A DNA stretch of 64,000 nt from Rubellimicrobium arenae (GTDB taxonomy: Bacteria; Pseudomonadota; Alphaproteobacteria; Rhodobacterales; Rhodobacteraceae): positions 270,477 through 334,476 of the forward strand of contig NZ_JAFMSS010000007.1 in NCBI RefSeq assembly GCF_017916295.1, in the 5' to 3' direction. The translations under genes were made by a program, and so were the position numbers. The notes beneath the pieces are model-generated. The model saw only the letters and a list, made by a program, of their open reading frames with translations. It was not told the origin of the DNA and searched no databases. Positions 8,662 through 16,926 of the stretch are shown in pieces; the first letter of the stretch is position 1; each line of letters opens with the position of its first letter.

Positions 8662-9776
8662 CCAAACCCGTCCTCCGCGTGGGCCTGATCGGCTCGGGCT
8701 TCATGGGCAAGGCGCACGCCTTCGGCTATGGCGCGGCCGAGAAGGTGTTCGACCTGCCGTTCCGGGTGGAGCTGAGGACGCTCGCCGACGCGAACATGGG
8801 ACTGGCGCAGAGCGCCGCGGACGCGCTGGGCTTCGCCACGGCGACCGACGACTGGCAGGCCATGGTGGCCGACCCCGAGATCGACGTGGTGAACATCACC
8901 GCGCCCAATGCGCTCCACAAGGAGATGGCCCTGGCCGCGATCGCCGCAGGCAAGCACGTCTACTGTGAAAAGCCGCTCGCGCCGCTGGCGCAGGATGCCC
9001 GCGAGATGGCGGAGGCCGCCGAGGCAGCGGGCCGCAAGACCCAGGTGGGCTTCAACTATCTCTGCAATCCCATGCTGATCCTGGCGCGCGACATGATCGC
9101 CGCGGGCGAGCTGGGCGAGATCCGCAGCTATCGCGGCGTCCACGCCGAGGACTACATGGCCGACGCGAACGGCGCCTGGGGCTTCCGGCACGACCCGGCG
9201 GGCGGCGGGGCCTTTGCCGACATCGGCAGCCACGCGCTCGCCACCGCCGAGTTCCTGCTTGGCCCGATCACGCGCCTGATGGGCGACACCGTGACCGTCA
9301 TCGGCGAGCGTCCGGACGGGAAGGGCGGTCGCCGCGCGGTGGAGGTGGACGACGTCGGCCGGACCTTCGTGCGCTTCGCCAACGGCGCCTCGGGCTCCAT
9401 CGAGGCCTCCTGGATCGCCATGGGCCGCAAGATGCAGCACGACTTCGAGGTCTACGGCACCAAGGGCGCGCTCCTCTTCACCCAGGAGCGGTTCAACGAG
9501 CTGCATTTCTACTCCGCCGAGGACGCGCCTGGCCGTCGCGGCTTCCGCCGCATCGAGGCTGCGCCGGACCATGCGCCCTATGGCCGCTTCTGCGTGGCGC
9601 CCGGCCATCAGATCGGGTTCAACGATCTCAAGGCCATCGAGGTCGCAGGCTATCTCGACGCGCTGGCCGGCAAAGCCCCGGAGCCCTTCAACTTCCGCAA
9701 GGGCCTGCGCATCCAGAGCCTTGTCGAGGCCGTGCACGCCTCGTCCAGGGCGCAGGCCTGGGTCGACGTGGCATGA
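8658..9776 (+). CDS. Gfo/Idh/MocA-family oxidoreductase (first copy)
   Basis: A 372-residue NAD(P)-dependent sugar or polyol dehydrogenase. The Rossmann motif is GLIGSGFMGKAHA and the family EKP signature is in YCEKPLAPLAQDA; the C-terminal half is the usual beta-sheet dimer domain. The ATG overlaps the previous stop (ATGA), and an in-frame upstream extension would lie wholly inside the preceding gene. The family includes inositol 2-dehydrogenase (IolG) and other keto-inositol and amino-sugar dehydrogenases; the substrate cannot be decided from sequence alone. Confidence 0.9.
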   Translation: MTKPVLRVGLIGSGFMGKAHAFGYGAAEKVFDLPFRVELRTLADANMGLAQSAADALGFATATDDWQAMVADPEIDVVNITAPNALHKEMALAAIAAGKHVYCEKPLAPLAQDAREMAEAAEAAGRKTQVGFNYLCNPMLILARDMIAAGELGEIRSYRGVHAEDYMADANGAWGFRHDPAGGGAFADIGSHALATAEFLLGPITRLMGDTVTVIGERPDGKGGRRAVEVDDVGRTFVRFANGASGSIEASWIAMGRKMQHDFEVYGTKGALLFTQERFNELHFYSAEDAPGRRGFRRIEAAPDHAPYGRFCVAPGHQIGFNDLKAIEVAGYLDALAGKAPEPFNFRKGLRIQSLVEAVHASSRAQAWVDVA

Positions 9777-10750
9777 GCCTGCGCGTCGGTGTCATCGGGG
9801 CGGGGGTGATGGGATCCTACCACGCCCGCCTGCTGCGCGAAGCCACGGCCGGAGCGCATCTGGCCGCCGTCTGCGACGCCGATCCCGAACGGGCGACCGC
9901 AGCGGCGGGCGGGGCGCGGACCTTGTCCGACCCCCTGGCCCTGATCTCCGATCCGGAGGTCGAGGCGGTGGTCGTCGCCTCTCCGGACGCGACTCACGCC
10001 ACCCTGGCGCTGGCCTGCCTTGCGGCGGGCAAGCCCGTTCTCCTCGAGAAGCCCATCGCGCCCACGGCCGAGGAGGGCTGGCAGGTGGTGGAGGCCGAGG
10101 TCGCGCTGGGCCGCCGCCTCGTCACCATGGGCTACATGCGCCGGTTCGACGCCGCCTATCTCGACATGAAGGCGGCCGCGGACGAGGGCCGGATCGGCGC
10201 GCCGGTCCTTCTCCACAACATCCACCGGAACCCGAGCGCGCCCGACTGGTTCACCGGGCCCATGCCCATCACCAACTCCTTCGTCCACGAGATCGACATC
10301 AGCCGGTGGCTCCTGGACGCCGAGATGGTGTCGGCCCGCGTCCATGCCGGCCCCGGGGGCGAGCCCTTGATGATCGTCATGGAAACGGACAGCGGCCAGA
10401 TCGTCTCGACCGAGGTCTTCATCAACGCCCGTTACGGATACCACGTCCATGCGGAACTGGTGGGGCGCGAAGGCACGGTCGCCATGGCCGCGCCGGCGTC
10501 CAGCGTTTTGAACCACGCCAACCGGCACGGATTCGTCTTCCCGGACAACTGGGTGCCGCGGTTCGCGCAGGCCTACCGGGACCAGATGCAGGCCTGGGTC
10601 CGTTCGGTCGCGAGCGGGGAGCCTGTCGGAGCCTCGGCCTGGGACGGCCATTGCGCCACGGCCCTGGCCGAGCAGATCGCCCAGGGCATGGCGCAGGGGA
10701 CCGTGCGCCTGAGCCTGCCGCCCCGGCCCGCGCCCTACGGCAAGGGCTGA
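9773..10750 (+). CDS. Gfo/Idh/MocA-family oxidoreductase, IolG-like (second copy)
   Basis: A 325-residue protein of the same superfamily as its neighbour but distinct in sequence. It has GVIGAGVMGSYHARLL at the N-terminus, LLEKPIAPTAEEG as the EKP motif, and GYMRRFDAAYLDMK, which resembles the MRRFD segment of inositol 2-dehydrogenases. Oxidation of myo-inositol to 2-keto-inositol is therefore the most likely role, feeding IolE and IolD encoded on the other strand. It overlaps the upstream gene by ATGA and is the last gene of the operon. Confidence 0.88.
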   Translation: MSLRVGVIGAGVMGSYHARLLREATAGAHLAAVCDADPERATAAAGGARTLSDPLALISDPEVEAVVVASPDATHATLALACLAAGKPVLLEKPIAPTAEEGWQVVEAEVALGRRLVTMGYMRRFDAAYLDMKAAADEGRIGAPVLLHNIHRNPSAPDWFTGPMPITNSFVHEIDISRWLLDAEMVSARVHAGPGGEPLMIVMETDSGQIVSTEVFINARYGYHVHAELVGREGTVAMAAPASSVLNHANRHGFVFPDNWVPRFAQAYRDQMQAWVRSVASGEPVGASAWDGHCATALAEQIAQGMAQGTVRLSLPPRPAPYGKG

Positions 10751-10767
10751 GGGCCGCTTCGGCGCCC
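10751..10767. terminator. UUCG-tetraloop hairpin after the catabolic operon
   Basis: Immediately after the stop codon, a GC stem closes a C(TTCG)G tetraloop, with one bulged C. It lies in the 26-bp gap before a convergent gene, so it may stop transcription in both directions. There is no T-run. Confidence 0.45.
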
Positions 10768-10776
10768 GGCAAGGGG

Positions 10777-11634
10777 TCAGCCCTGCGCCTTGCCCAGGGA
10801 CACGGTCGGCCCCGCCTCCCCCTCGCACTGCGAGGCCACGCAGAAGTCCCGGCTGGTGTGGTCCCAGACGATCAGGCCCGTCGGGGTCACCAGGACCGCC
10901 CCGGCCTCGCCCTCGAGCGCGGCGACCTGGGCCAGGGCGCGTCGGATCGCCTCGTCCGGAGCCATGCTGCGGGCGTCGAGAAGGATCCGCCCGGCCGCCA
11001 TCGCCCGGGCGATCATCTCTCCATCTCCCGACAGCACGACCGCGCCGAGCGAGTCGTCGGCGTAGAAGCCGCAGCCCGGCATGGCCGAGTCGCCCACGCG
11101 TCCGACCCGGACCCCTTCCAGGCCCCCGGTCGAGGTGGCCGCCGCCAGCCGGCCCGAACTGTCGCGCGCCACGCAGCCGACCGTGTCATGCTGGCGATCG
11201 GCCGCGCCGCTCTCCTGGGCCACCCTGAGCGGGAGCACCGCGGGCGGCGTGAGGCCCTTGGCTTCGGCGAAGCGGCGCGCTCCGTCCCCGGCCAGGAGAA
11301 CCTCGTTCTCGTCCATGAGGGCCATGGCGACGCCGATCGGGTGCCGGACGTCCCGGATCACGCCCACCGCCCCGATCTTGAGGTTGTGCCCGTTCATGAG
11401 GGCCGCGCACATCTCGATGTCGCCGGCCTCGTTCCGGGCCGATCCGCAGCCGGCGTTGAAGGTCGGGTCGTCCTCGAGCACCTGGACCGCGGCGGCGGTG
11501 GCGTCGACGGCGGATCCGCCACCCTCCAAGATGACGCGGCCCGCCGCCAGCGCCGCAAGGCAACCATCACGGTAGGCCGCCTCCTTGTCGGGCGCGACCT
11601 CGGTCGCCCCCCCGTGCAACGCGATCGCCCACAT
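10777..11634 (-). CDS. Isoaspartyl peptidase / plant-type L-asparaginase
   Basis: A 285-residue N-terminal-nucleophile hydrolase precursor. It starts with WAIALHGGA, carries FNAGCGSARNEAG, and should self-cleave before the nucleophile Thr151 in the QHDTVGCVARD segment; a downstream STGG also fits the family. Such enzymes remove beta-linked aspartyl residues from dipeptides. The ATG at 11634 overlaps the stop of the cyanophycin synthetase gene (ATGA), so the proteins are made together. That context points to cleavage of beta-Asp-Arg, the dipeptide left when cyanophycin is broken down; a cyanophycinase itself is not in the window. Confidence 0.9.
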   Translation of the reverse strand: MWAIALHGGATEVAPDKEAAYRDGCLAALAAGRVILEGGGSAVDATAAAVQVLEDDPTFNAGCGSARNEAGDIEMCAALMNGHNLKIGAVGVIRDVRHPIGVAMALMDENEVLLAGDGARRFAEAKGLTPPAVLPLRVAQESGAADRQHDTVGCVARDSSGRLAAATSTGGLEGVRVGRVGDSAMPGCGFYADDSLGAVVLSGDGEMIARAMAAGRILLDARSMAPDEAIRRALAQVAALEGEAGAVLVTPTGLIVWDHTSRDFCVASQCEGEAGPTVSLGKAQG

Positions 11635-14360
11635 CAGCCCGCTCTCGCCAGGGCGGGGACCTCGCGGGTCCGGGGGCTGAAGCTGCGGATCTGGTCCCAG
11701 ACGGCTGCGATGTCGTCCGCCGTGACGACCACCAGGTCGCCCGGGCCGCCCAGGCGCAAGGCGTGTCGTGTGGCCTCGACCTCGTCCCGTACGGTGAAGA
11801 GGCGGCTTCGCGGGCAACCGGCGCCCAGGGCGCCCTCCATGAGCAGGGCGGCGGCCTCGCCCGGCGCGCGGCCGCGCAGGTCCTGGTCCTCCTTGAAGAC
11901 GACGATGTCGAAATGGCGTCCCGCCACCGCGCCCATCGTGCGGATATCCTCGTCCCTGCGGTCGCCGGGCGCGCCCACCAGGGCGATGACGCGCCGTGGA
12001 GCCGGGTCGAGCCGTCGGACGAAGGTGCCCAGCGCCTCCAGCGAGCCTGCGCAGTGGGCATAGTCGAGGATCGTGTCGAAGACGCCGTTCCGGTGCAGGT
12101 TCAACCGGCCCGGCGTCGTCTCGTAGGAGGTGGCGAAGGACGACATGGCGTCGCGAAGGGTGGCGGGCTCCACGCCGCCGCACCACGCCATGGCGATGGC
12201 GGCGAGGGCATTCTCGATGTTGAACAGGGCTGCTCCTCCGAATGTCGCAGGGATGTCGCGGACGGACATGAGCGCCAGGCGCCTGCCGTCCTGATGAAGG
12301 ATGATGGTTTCATTTTCCTGACTGACGGCGCGGTCCTGCCGGGCCAGGCCCTCGCGCAGGCTGTCGTGCCACTCGGCCTCGGGCCGGAGGGAGAACCAGC
12401 AGATCCGGCCCCCGGCGTCGTCCGCCATCCCGGCGACCAGCGGATCGTCGGCGTTGAGCACGCTCCAGCCGTCCCGGCGGACGGCCTCGACCACCACCGA
12501 CTTCACGGCGGCCATGTCCTCCAGCGTCGCCACGCCGCCCTGGCCCAGGTGGTCGGGCCGGACGTTGAGCACGCAGCCCACGTCGCAGTCCTGGAAGCCC
12601 AGGCCCTCGCGCAGGATGCCGCCCCGGGCGCATTCCAGCACGGCGGCGTCAACGCCGGGCTCTGCCAGCACGAGCCGTGCGCTGCCCGGCCCCGCGCAGT
12701 CGCCGGTTTCGACCTCGCGGCCGTCGATCAGGATGCCGGTGGTCGAGGTGAGCCCGACGCGCTGGCCCGACGCCCTGAGGACATGCGCGAGCATCCGGCC
12801 CGTGGTGGACTTTCCGTTCGTCCCGGTGACGGCGAAGATGGGGATGCGCCCCTGGCTCCCCTCCGGGAACAGGAGGTCCATGACCGGGCCGGCCACGTCC
12901 CGCGGCCGTCCGGCCGAGGGCGCGACGTGCATCCGGAAGCCGGGACCGGCGTTGACCTCGACGATCCCGCCGCCCGTCTCGGACAAAGGCCGCGTGATGT
13001 CGGGGCAAACGAGGTCGATCCCCGCGATGTCCAGCCCCACGATGCGGGCGGCCCGTTCGGCGGCCAGGCGCGTGCCGGGGTGCATGATGTCCGTGACATC
13101 CGTCGCGGTGCCGCCCGTGGACAGGTTGGCGGTGGGACGGAGCCGCACCTCCTGGCCCGGCCGGAGCACGCTGTCAGGCCCCAGGCCCTGGCTGGCCAGG
13201 AAATGCTCCATGCAGTCGTCGATCTCGATGCGGGTCAGCACGGCCTCATGGCCCACCCCGCGCCGGGGGTCGCGGTTCATCTCGGCCACGATCTCGCGGA
13301 TCGTGCTCGCCCCGTCGCCGATGGCGATGGGGGGCAGGCGACGGGCGGCCGCCACGACCCGGCCTCCGACCACGAGGATCCGGTGGTCGTCGCCGGGCAT
13401 CATCTGCTCGACGATGACGGCCGCGCCCTCGGGGGCGGCCTGGTCAAAGGCCCAGCGCACGTCGTGATCGGAGGCCAAGCCCGTGTTCACGCCCCGGCCA
13501 TGGTTTCCGTCCAGGGGCTTGGCCACGACCGGGAACCCCAGCCGCCGCGCGGCCTCGACCGCGTCATCGCGGCTCCGCACCGTCGCGCCGCGCGGGACCG
13601 GCAGGCCGGCTTCGGACAGGAGCGCCTTGGTCAGGTCCTTGTCCCCGGCGATGTCCGTCGCGACCTGCGAGGTGAGATCGGTGCAACTGGCCCGGATCCG
13701 CTTCTGGTGCCGGCCCTGTCCCAGCCGCATGAGGCTGTCTCCGTCCAGCCGGGCGACGGGGATGCCCCGCCGTTCGGCCTCCTGCACCAGCGCCGCCGTG
13801 GTTGGTCCCAGGGCCCGCTCCCGCGCGAGGTCCTGAAGCCGCTCCAGACCCTCGGCGAGGTGGCCGGGCACCTCCACGCCGAAGCCGCCAAGGCCCAGCA
13901 CGCCACCGAACTCCAGCGGCAGGAGGCTTTCGACCAGTTCGATGGCAAGCCGGCCCGCCAGCAGTCCGATCTCGCGATCCTGGTAGGCGTACATGACGTG
14001 GTAGACGCCGGGCTGGTCCTTCACGCTCCGCGTCTTGCCGCGTGTGATGCGATGGCCGGCCCGGGCCTGCAGTTCGAGAGCGACGTGCTCGATCACATGA
14101 CCCAGCCAGGTGCCCTCCTCCAGGCGTCGCAGAAAGCCGCCGGGCACGCCGTCGCTGCAGCCATGGTCCGCCAGGCCCGGCAGCAGGGCGACCAGCCGCG
14201 CCGAGAACTCACCCAAACGGTCGGTCGGCCACTGCTCGAGCCAACCCAGGTCCAGCTCGACCTGCACCATCGGCGTCATGCTATGGAGGTGCGGTCCGCG
14301 GTAGACGCGGATGCGACGCACCTGCATCGGCCGAGCCGAGACATGGGGGGTGGTCGTCAT
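11634..14360 (-). CDS. cphA: Cyanophycin synthetase
   Basis: A 908-residue bifunctional ligase that builds multi-L-arginyl-poly-L-aspartate from Asp, Arg and ATP without ribosomes. After an N-terminal domain of about 200 residues comes an ATP-grasp domain (KPLDGNHGRG at 281-290) that adds Asp. A Mur-ligase-like domain with the P-loop GTNGKSTTG at about 513 then adds Arg. The length matches bacterial CphA1. I chose the ATG at 14360 because GGAGGAA lies about 10 nt upstream; an in-frame extension to 14552 runs into the divergent patatin gene. It is transcribed with the isoaspartyl peptidase that follows. Confidence 0.95.
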   Translation of the reverse strand: MTTTPHVSARPMQVRRIRVYRGPHLHSMTPMVQVELDLGWLEQWPTDRLGEFSARLVALLPGLADHGCSDGVPGGFLRRLEEGTWLGHVIEHVALELQARAGHRITRGKTRSVKDQPGVYHVMYAYQDREIGLLAGRLAIELVESLLPLEFGGVLGLGGFGVEVPGHLAEGLERLQDLARERALGPTTAALVQEAERRGIPVARLDGDSLMRLGQGRHQKRIRASCTDLTSQVATDIAGDKDLTKALLSEAGLPVPRGATVRSRDDAVEAARRLGFPVVAKPLDGNHGRGVNTGLASDHDVRWAFDQAAPEGAAVIVEQMMPGDDHRILVVGGRVVAAARRLPPIAIGDGASTIREIVAEMNRDPRRGVGHEAVLTRIEIDDCMEHFLASQGLGPDSVLRPGQEVRLRPTANLSTGGTATDVTDIMHPGTRLAAERAARIVGLDIAGIDLVCPDITRPLSETGGGIVEVNAGPGFRMHVAPSAGRPRDVAGPVMDLLFPEGSQGRIPIFAVTGTNGKSTTGRMLAHVLRASGQRVGLTSTTGILIDGREVETGDCAGPGSARLVLAEPGVDAAVLECARGGILREGLGFQDCDVGCVLNVRPDHLGQGGVATLEDMAAVKSVVVEAVRRDGWSVLNADDPLVAGMADDAGGRICWFSLRPEAEWHDSLREGLARQDRAVSQENETIILHQDGRRLALMSVRDIPATFGGAALFNIENALAAIAMAWCGGVEPATLRDAMSSFATSYETTPGRLNLHRNGVFDTILDYAHCAGSLEALGTFVRRLDPAPRRVIALVGAPGDRRDEDIRTMGAVAGRHFDIVVFKEDQDLRGRAPGEAAALLMEGALGAGCPRSRLFTVRDEVEATRHALRLGGPGDLVVVTADDIAAVWDQIRSFSPRTREVPALARAG

Positions 14361-14442
14361 GATGGAAGGTTCCTCCTCGTGGCCGCACGCCCCTGCGGCC
14401 AGCCCTTCAAACATGCGCCGCCGATGATTGTTCCCGACCCCC

Positions 14443-14467
14443 GGAACCCGCCCGGCCCGCACCCGTT
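14443..14467 (+). promoter_or_regulatory. Candidate EcfG (general stress) promoter of the patatin gene
   Basis: GGAAC at 14443-14447 and CGTT at 14464-14467 are separated by exactly 16 nt, matching the EcfG consensus of alphaproteobacteria. The predicted transcript would start about 20 nt before the patatin ATG at 14494. An EcfG-like sigma gene is present at the left end of the window. Confidence 0.6.
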
Positions 14468-14493
14468 CGCACCCGGACGTGCAAGGGGGCGGC

Positions 14494-15534
14494 ATGACAC
14501 ATCGGACGCTGGTGGATGGGTTCAGGATGGCTCTGGTGCTGGGCGGCGGCAACGCGCTCGGGGCCTATCACATGGGCGTGTGCGAGGCGCTCCTGGCCCG
14601 GACCGAGCCGGACTGGGTCGTCGGCTGCTCGATCGGGGCCGTCACCGCCGCCATCCTCCTGGGCAACCCCCCCGAGGTGCGCCTTTCCCGGCTGCGCGAG
14701 TTCTGGACCGAGACGCGGCAGGGCGACGGTCCCTGGATGGCCTTCATGCCAGGTCCCGTGCGGGCGCGCTGGAGCAACGGCTTCGGCCTCAACGCCCTCC
14801 TGGCCGGCCGGCCAGGGCTGTCGCAGCCGCGGTTCCCGGGGCTCCTGTCGATCCTGCCCTTCATGCCGCCGGACCTGTCGCTCCAGGATCATCGGCCCCT
14901 TGGCGCCACGCTCGATCGCCTGGTGGACTGGGACCTGCTCGGCGACAGCCCCGTCCGCTTTTCCCTCCTGGCCATCGACCTCGAGCGCGGCGAGGAGGTC
15001 TGGTGGGACAACCGCCGCGACCGCATCACCGCGCGGCATGTCCTGGCCGCCACCGCGCTGCCTCCGCTCTTTCCTCCGGTGGAGCTGGACGGGCGCCTGC
15101 TCTGGGACGGGGGGCTGGGGAACAACCTTCCCATCGACCGTGTCCTGTCGGGCGACCTTGACGGCCCCTGGCTGGTGGTCGCCTCGGATCTCTACGCGCC
15201 CGGGGGCGACCGGCCGCGCAGCCTCGACGGGACGATCACCCGGGCGCAGGACCTGGGCTTCTCGTTGCAGGCGCGGACACGCATCGGCACACTTTCCCGC
15301 GAGCGGGAGCTGGCCCGGAGGGCCGACGCCGGGGCGCCGCCCACGATCCTGGCCCATCTGGTGCACCGCCCCCCCGCCCATCAGCGCGCGCTCAAGACGC
15401 TCGACTATTCCGGGACCACCCTGGGCGAGCGCGCCGGCCAGGGCCGGGCGGACATGGAATCCATGCTCCCGCGCCTGGCGCGGGCGCCCCGGGACGAACC
15501 CCTCGCCGTGCTGTCCCTGGCGGACCAGGGCTGA
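14494..15534 (+). CDS. Patatin-like phospholipase
   Basis: A 346-residue acyl hydrolase with a Ser-Asp dyad. The oxyanion loop is LVLGGGNALGAYHMG, the nucleophile is S46 in VVGCSIGAV and the catalytic Asp is D205 in LLWDGGLGNNLP. No signal peptide is visible, so it probably acts in the cytoplasm or at the inner membrane. The ATG at 14494 is preceded by AAGGGGG. A near-perfect EcfG promoter lies just upstream, suggesting stress-induced lipid turnover. Divergent from cphA across 133 bp. The natural lipid is unknown. Confidence 0.9.
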   Translation: MTHRTLVDGFRMALVLGGGNALGAYHMGVCEALLARTEPDWVVGCSIGAVTAAILLGNPPEVRLSRLREFWTETRQGDGPWMAFMPGPVRARWSNGFGLNALLAGRPGLSQPRFPGLLSILPFMPPDLSLQDHRPLGATLDRLVDWDLLGDSPVRFSLLAIDLERGEEVWWDNRRDRITARHVLAATALPPLFPPVELDGRLLWDGGLGNNLPIDRVLSGDLDGPWLVVASDLYAPGGDRPRSLDGTITRAQDLGFSLQARTRIGTLSRERELARRADAGAPPTILAHLVHRPPAHQRALKTLDYSGTTLGERAGQGRADMESMLPRLARAPRDEPLAVLSLADQG

Positions 15535-15553
15535 CCCGGCTGCAATTCGCCGC

Positions 15554-15578
15554 GGAACAATAGCCGGGCGATGCGGTT
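15554..15578 (+). promoter_or_regulatory. Candidate EcfG-type promoter of the DUF4142 gene
   Basis: GGAAC (15554-15558), a 16-nt spacer and GGTT (15575-15578) resemble the EcfG -35/-10 pair with one mismatch in the -10 element. It lies about 30 nt before the ATG at 15609. The weaker -10 makes it less certain than the site before the patatin gene. Confidence 0.45.
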
Positions 15579-15608
15579 GAGCCGCCACCTCAGATCAGGG
15601 AGATCACC

Positions 15609-16133
15609 ATGGATCGCAGACAACTTCTCGCCGGTGGCGTCGCCATCGCGAGCTTTCTGCCCGCAGCCCGTTCCCTTTCGGCGCAGGAAGCCTCCACGGC
15701 GCAGGGCGGTGCTGCCGCCGGAGCGGTCGAGGAGGCCAAGGTTCCGGCTCTCGAGGGCGGAATGTTCCTGATGCAGACGAGCCAGCTTGCCGTCGAAAAG
15801 GGGCAGAGCGACAACGTGAAGGCCTTCGCCGCCCTCGAAGTGGCCGAACAGCAGGCCATCTCGCGCGCGTTCGGGGCCGAAGGCGCCCAGCTTCCGCTGC
15901 GCGAGGATCACGCCCAGCTCCTGCAGCAGCTCCAGCAGGCCGAGGGCGATGCCTTCGACATGGCCTACCTGGACGCCCAGATCGCCGGCCACGAGGAAGC
16001 CCGGCCGATCCACGAGCAGTATGCCGAGAACGGCCAGGATCCGATGGCGCGCGGCGCGTCCATGGTGGGCGTCACCGGCATCGACAGCCACCTCGTGATG
16101 CTGCGCAGCTTCCGCCAGCAGATGCAGGGCTGA
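15609..16133 (+). CDS. DUF4142-domain exported protein
   Basis: A 174-residue protein with a twin-Arg-containing N-terminal signal (MDRRQLLAGGVAIASF) and probable cleavage after SLSAQ. The rest is predicted to be a four-helix, ferritin-like bundle typical of DUF4142, with repeated Gln- and His-containing helices such as REDHAQLLQQLQQAEG and GIDSHLVMLRSFRQQ. Members of this family are often found in stress regulons, but no activity is established as far as I know. AGGGAGA precedes the start. The gene stands alone, 74 bp after the patatin gene, with its own EcfG-like promoter. Confidence 0.85.
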   Translation: MDRRQLLAGGVAIASFLPAARSLSAQEASTAQGGAAAGAVEEAKVPALEGGMFLMQTSQLAVEKGQSDNVKAFAALEVAEQQAISRAFGAEGAQLPLREDHAQLLQQLQQAEGDAFDMAYLDAQIAGHEEARPIHEQYAENGQDPMARGASMVGVTGIDSHLVMLRSFRQQMQG

Positions 16134-16179
16134 CGCGCTCCCGGCTCCTGTCCGGCCAACCGGGGAGGAGCCACCCGCC

Positions 16180-16836
16180 TCAGACGTTCATCAGGCTGAG
16201 GTGATGGTCGATGGCGTCCTGCACGTTGTCGTAATAGTGAAGCTGGCCCCCTTCCAGCACGGCGCCGGCCTGGCACAGCTCCTGCACCTGACGGAGCGAG
16301 TGGCTCACGAAGAGCGCGCCGGCCGATTGCATGCGGTCCCGGAAGACGATCTGCGATTTCTTCTTGAACGACGCGTCGCCCACGGCGGTGATCTCGTCGA
16401 TCAGGTAGGTGTCGAAGTTGATCCCCATGGACACCCCGAAGGCGAGCCGCGACTTCATCCCCGACGAATAGGTCCGGACCGGGAGATGGAAGCTGGGCCC
16501 GAGTTCGGCGAAGTCCTCCACATAGGCCATCAGGCTGTCCGTATCGACGCCGTAGATGCGGGCCGTGAAGCGGGTGTTCTGCGCCCCCGTCAGCTCCGGG
16601 TGGAAGGAGCCCGCGTAGCCCACGGGAAAGGAGATCTGCCCATCGGTCAGGATCTCGCCCGAGGTGGCGTCCATGGAGCCCGCGATCATCTTCAGCAGCG
16701 TGCTCTTGCCGGCGCCGTTGCGCCCCAGGAGGCCCACGACGACCTTGGACGGGAAGACGGCGTTGACGTTGTTCAGCACCGTCTTGCGATGCCCTTCCAC
16801 CACGAAGGTCTTGGTCAGGTTGCGCAGCACGATCAT
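16180..16836 (-). CDS. Capsular polysaccharide ABC exporter, ATP-binding protein (KpsT-like)
   Basis: A 218-residue ATPase of the KpsT/CtrD/BexA type. Walker A is GRNGAGKST (38-46), the signature is YSSGMKSRLAFG (123-134) and Walker B is YLIDE (144-148). The short length and the VGYAGSFHPELTGAQNTRF stretch fit polysaccharide exporters. It would pair with the KpsM-like permease at 19611-20474 to move capsule polymer across the inner membrane. It lies downstream of the Wza/BexD-like lipoprotein gene on the same strand, but away from its permease. Confidence 0.92.
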   Translation of the reverse strand: MIVLRNLTKTFVVEGHRKTVLNNVNAVFPSKVVVGLLGRNGAGKSTLLKMIAGSMDATSGEILTDGQISFPVGYAGSFHPELTGAQNTRFTARIYGVDTDSLMAYVEDFAELGPSFHLPVRTYSSGMKSRLAFGVSMGINFDTYLIDEITAVGDASFKKKSQIVFRDRMQSAGALFVSHSLRQVQELCQAGAVLEGGQLHYYDNVQDAIDHHLSLMNV

Positions 16837-16904
16837 GACGGCCTCCGTTCGGCCCGTGGGGCGGCCCCGCTCTGATCGCCCGGACGGTCCGGTGTCAAGC
16901 GGTC

Positions 16905-16920
16905 CGGGGCCGCAGCCCCG
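16905..16920 (-). terminator. Hairpin between export lipoprotein and KpsT-like gene
   Basis: A 6-bp stem (CGGGGC with GCCCCG) with a 4-nt loop starts 7 nt after the stop of the export lipoprotein gene. Without a T-run it may be a partial terminator or processing site. Confidence 0.35.
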
Positions 16921-16926
16921 AGCCTG

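Noticed and set aside
11763..15161. A 1132-codon open frame on the plus strand across cphA and the patatin gene
   Set aside because: It is antisense to the clear cyanophycin synthetase and runs out of frame into the patatin gene; the translation is low-complexity and matches no family. Such frames are expected where third positions are almost all G or C.
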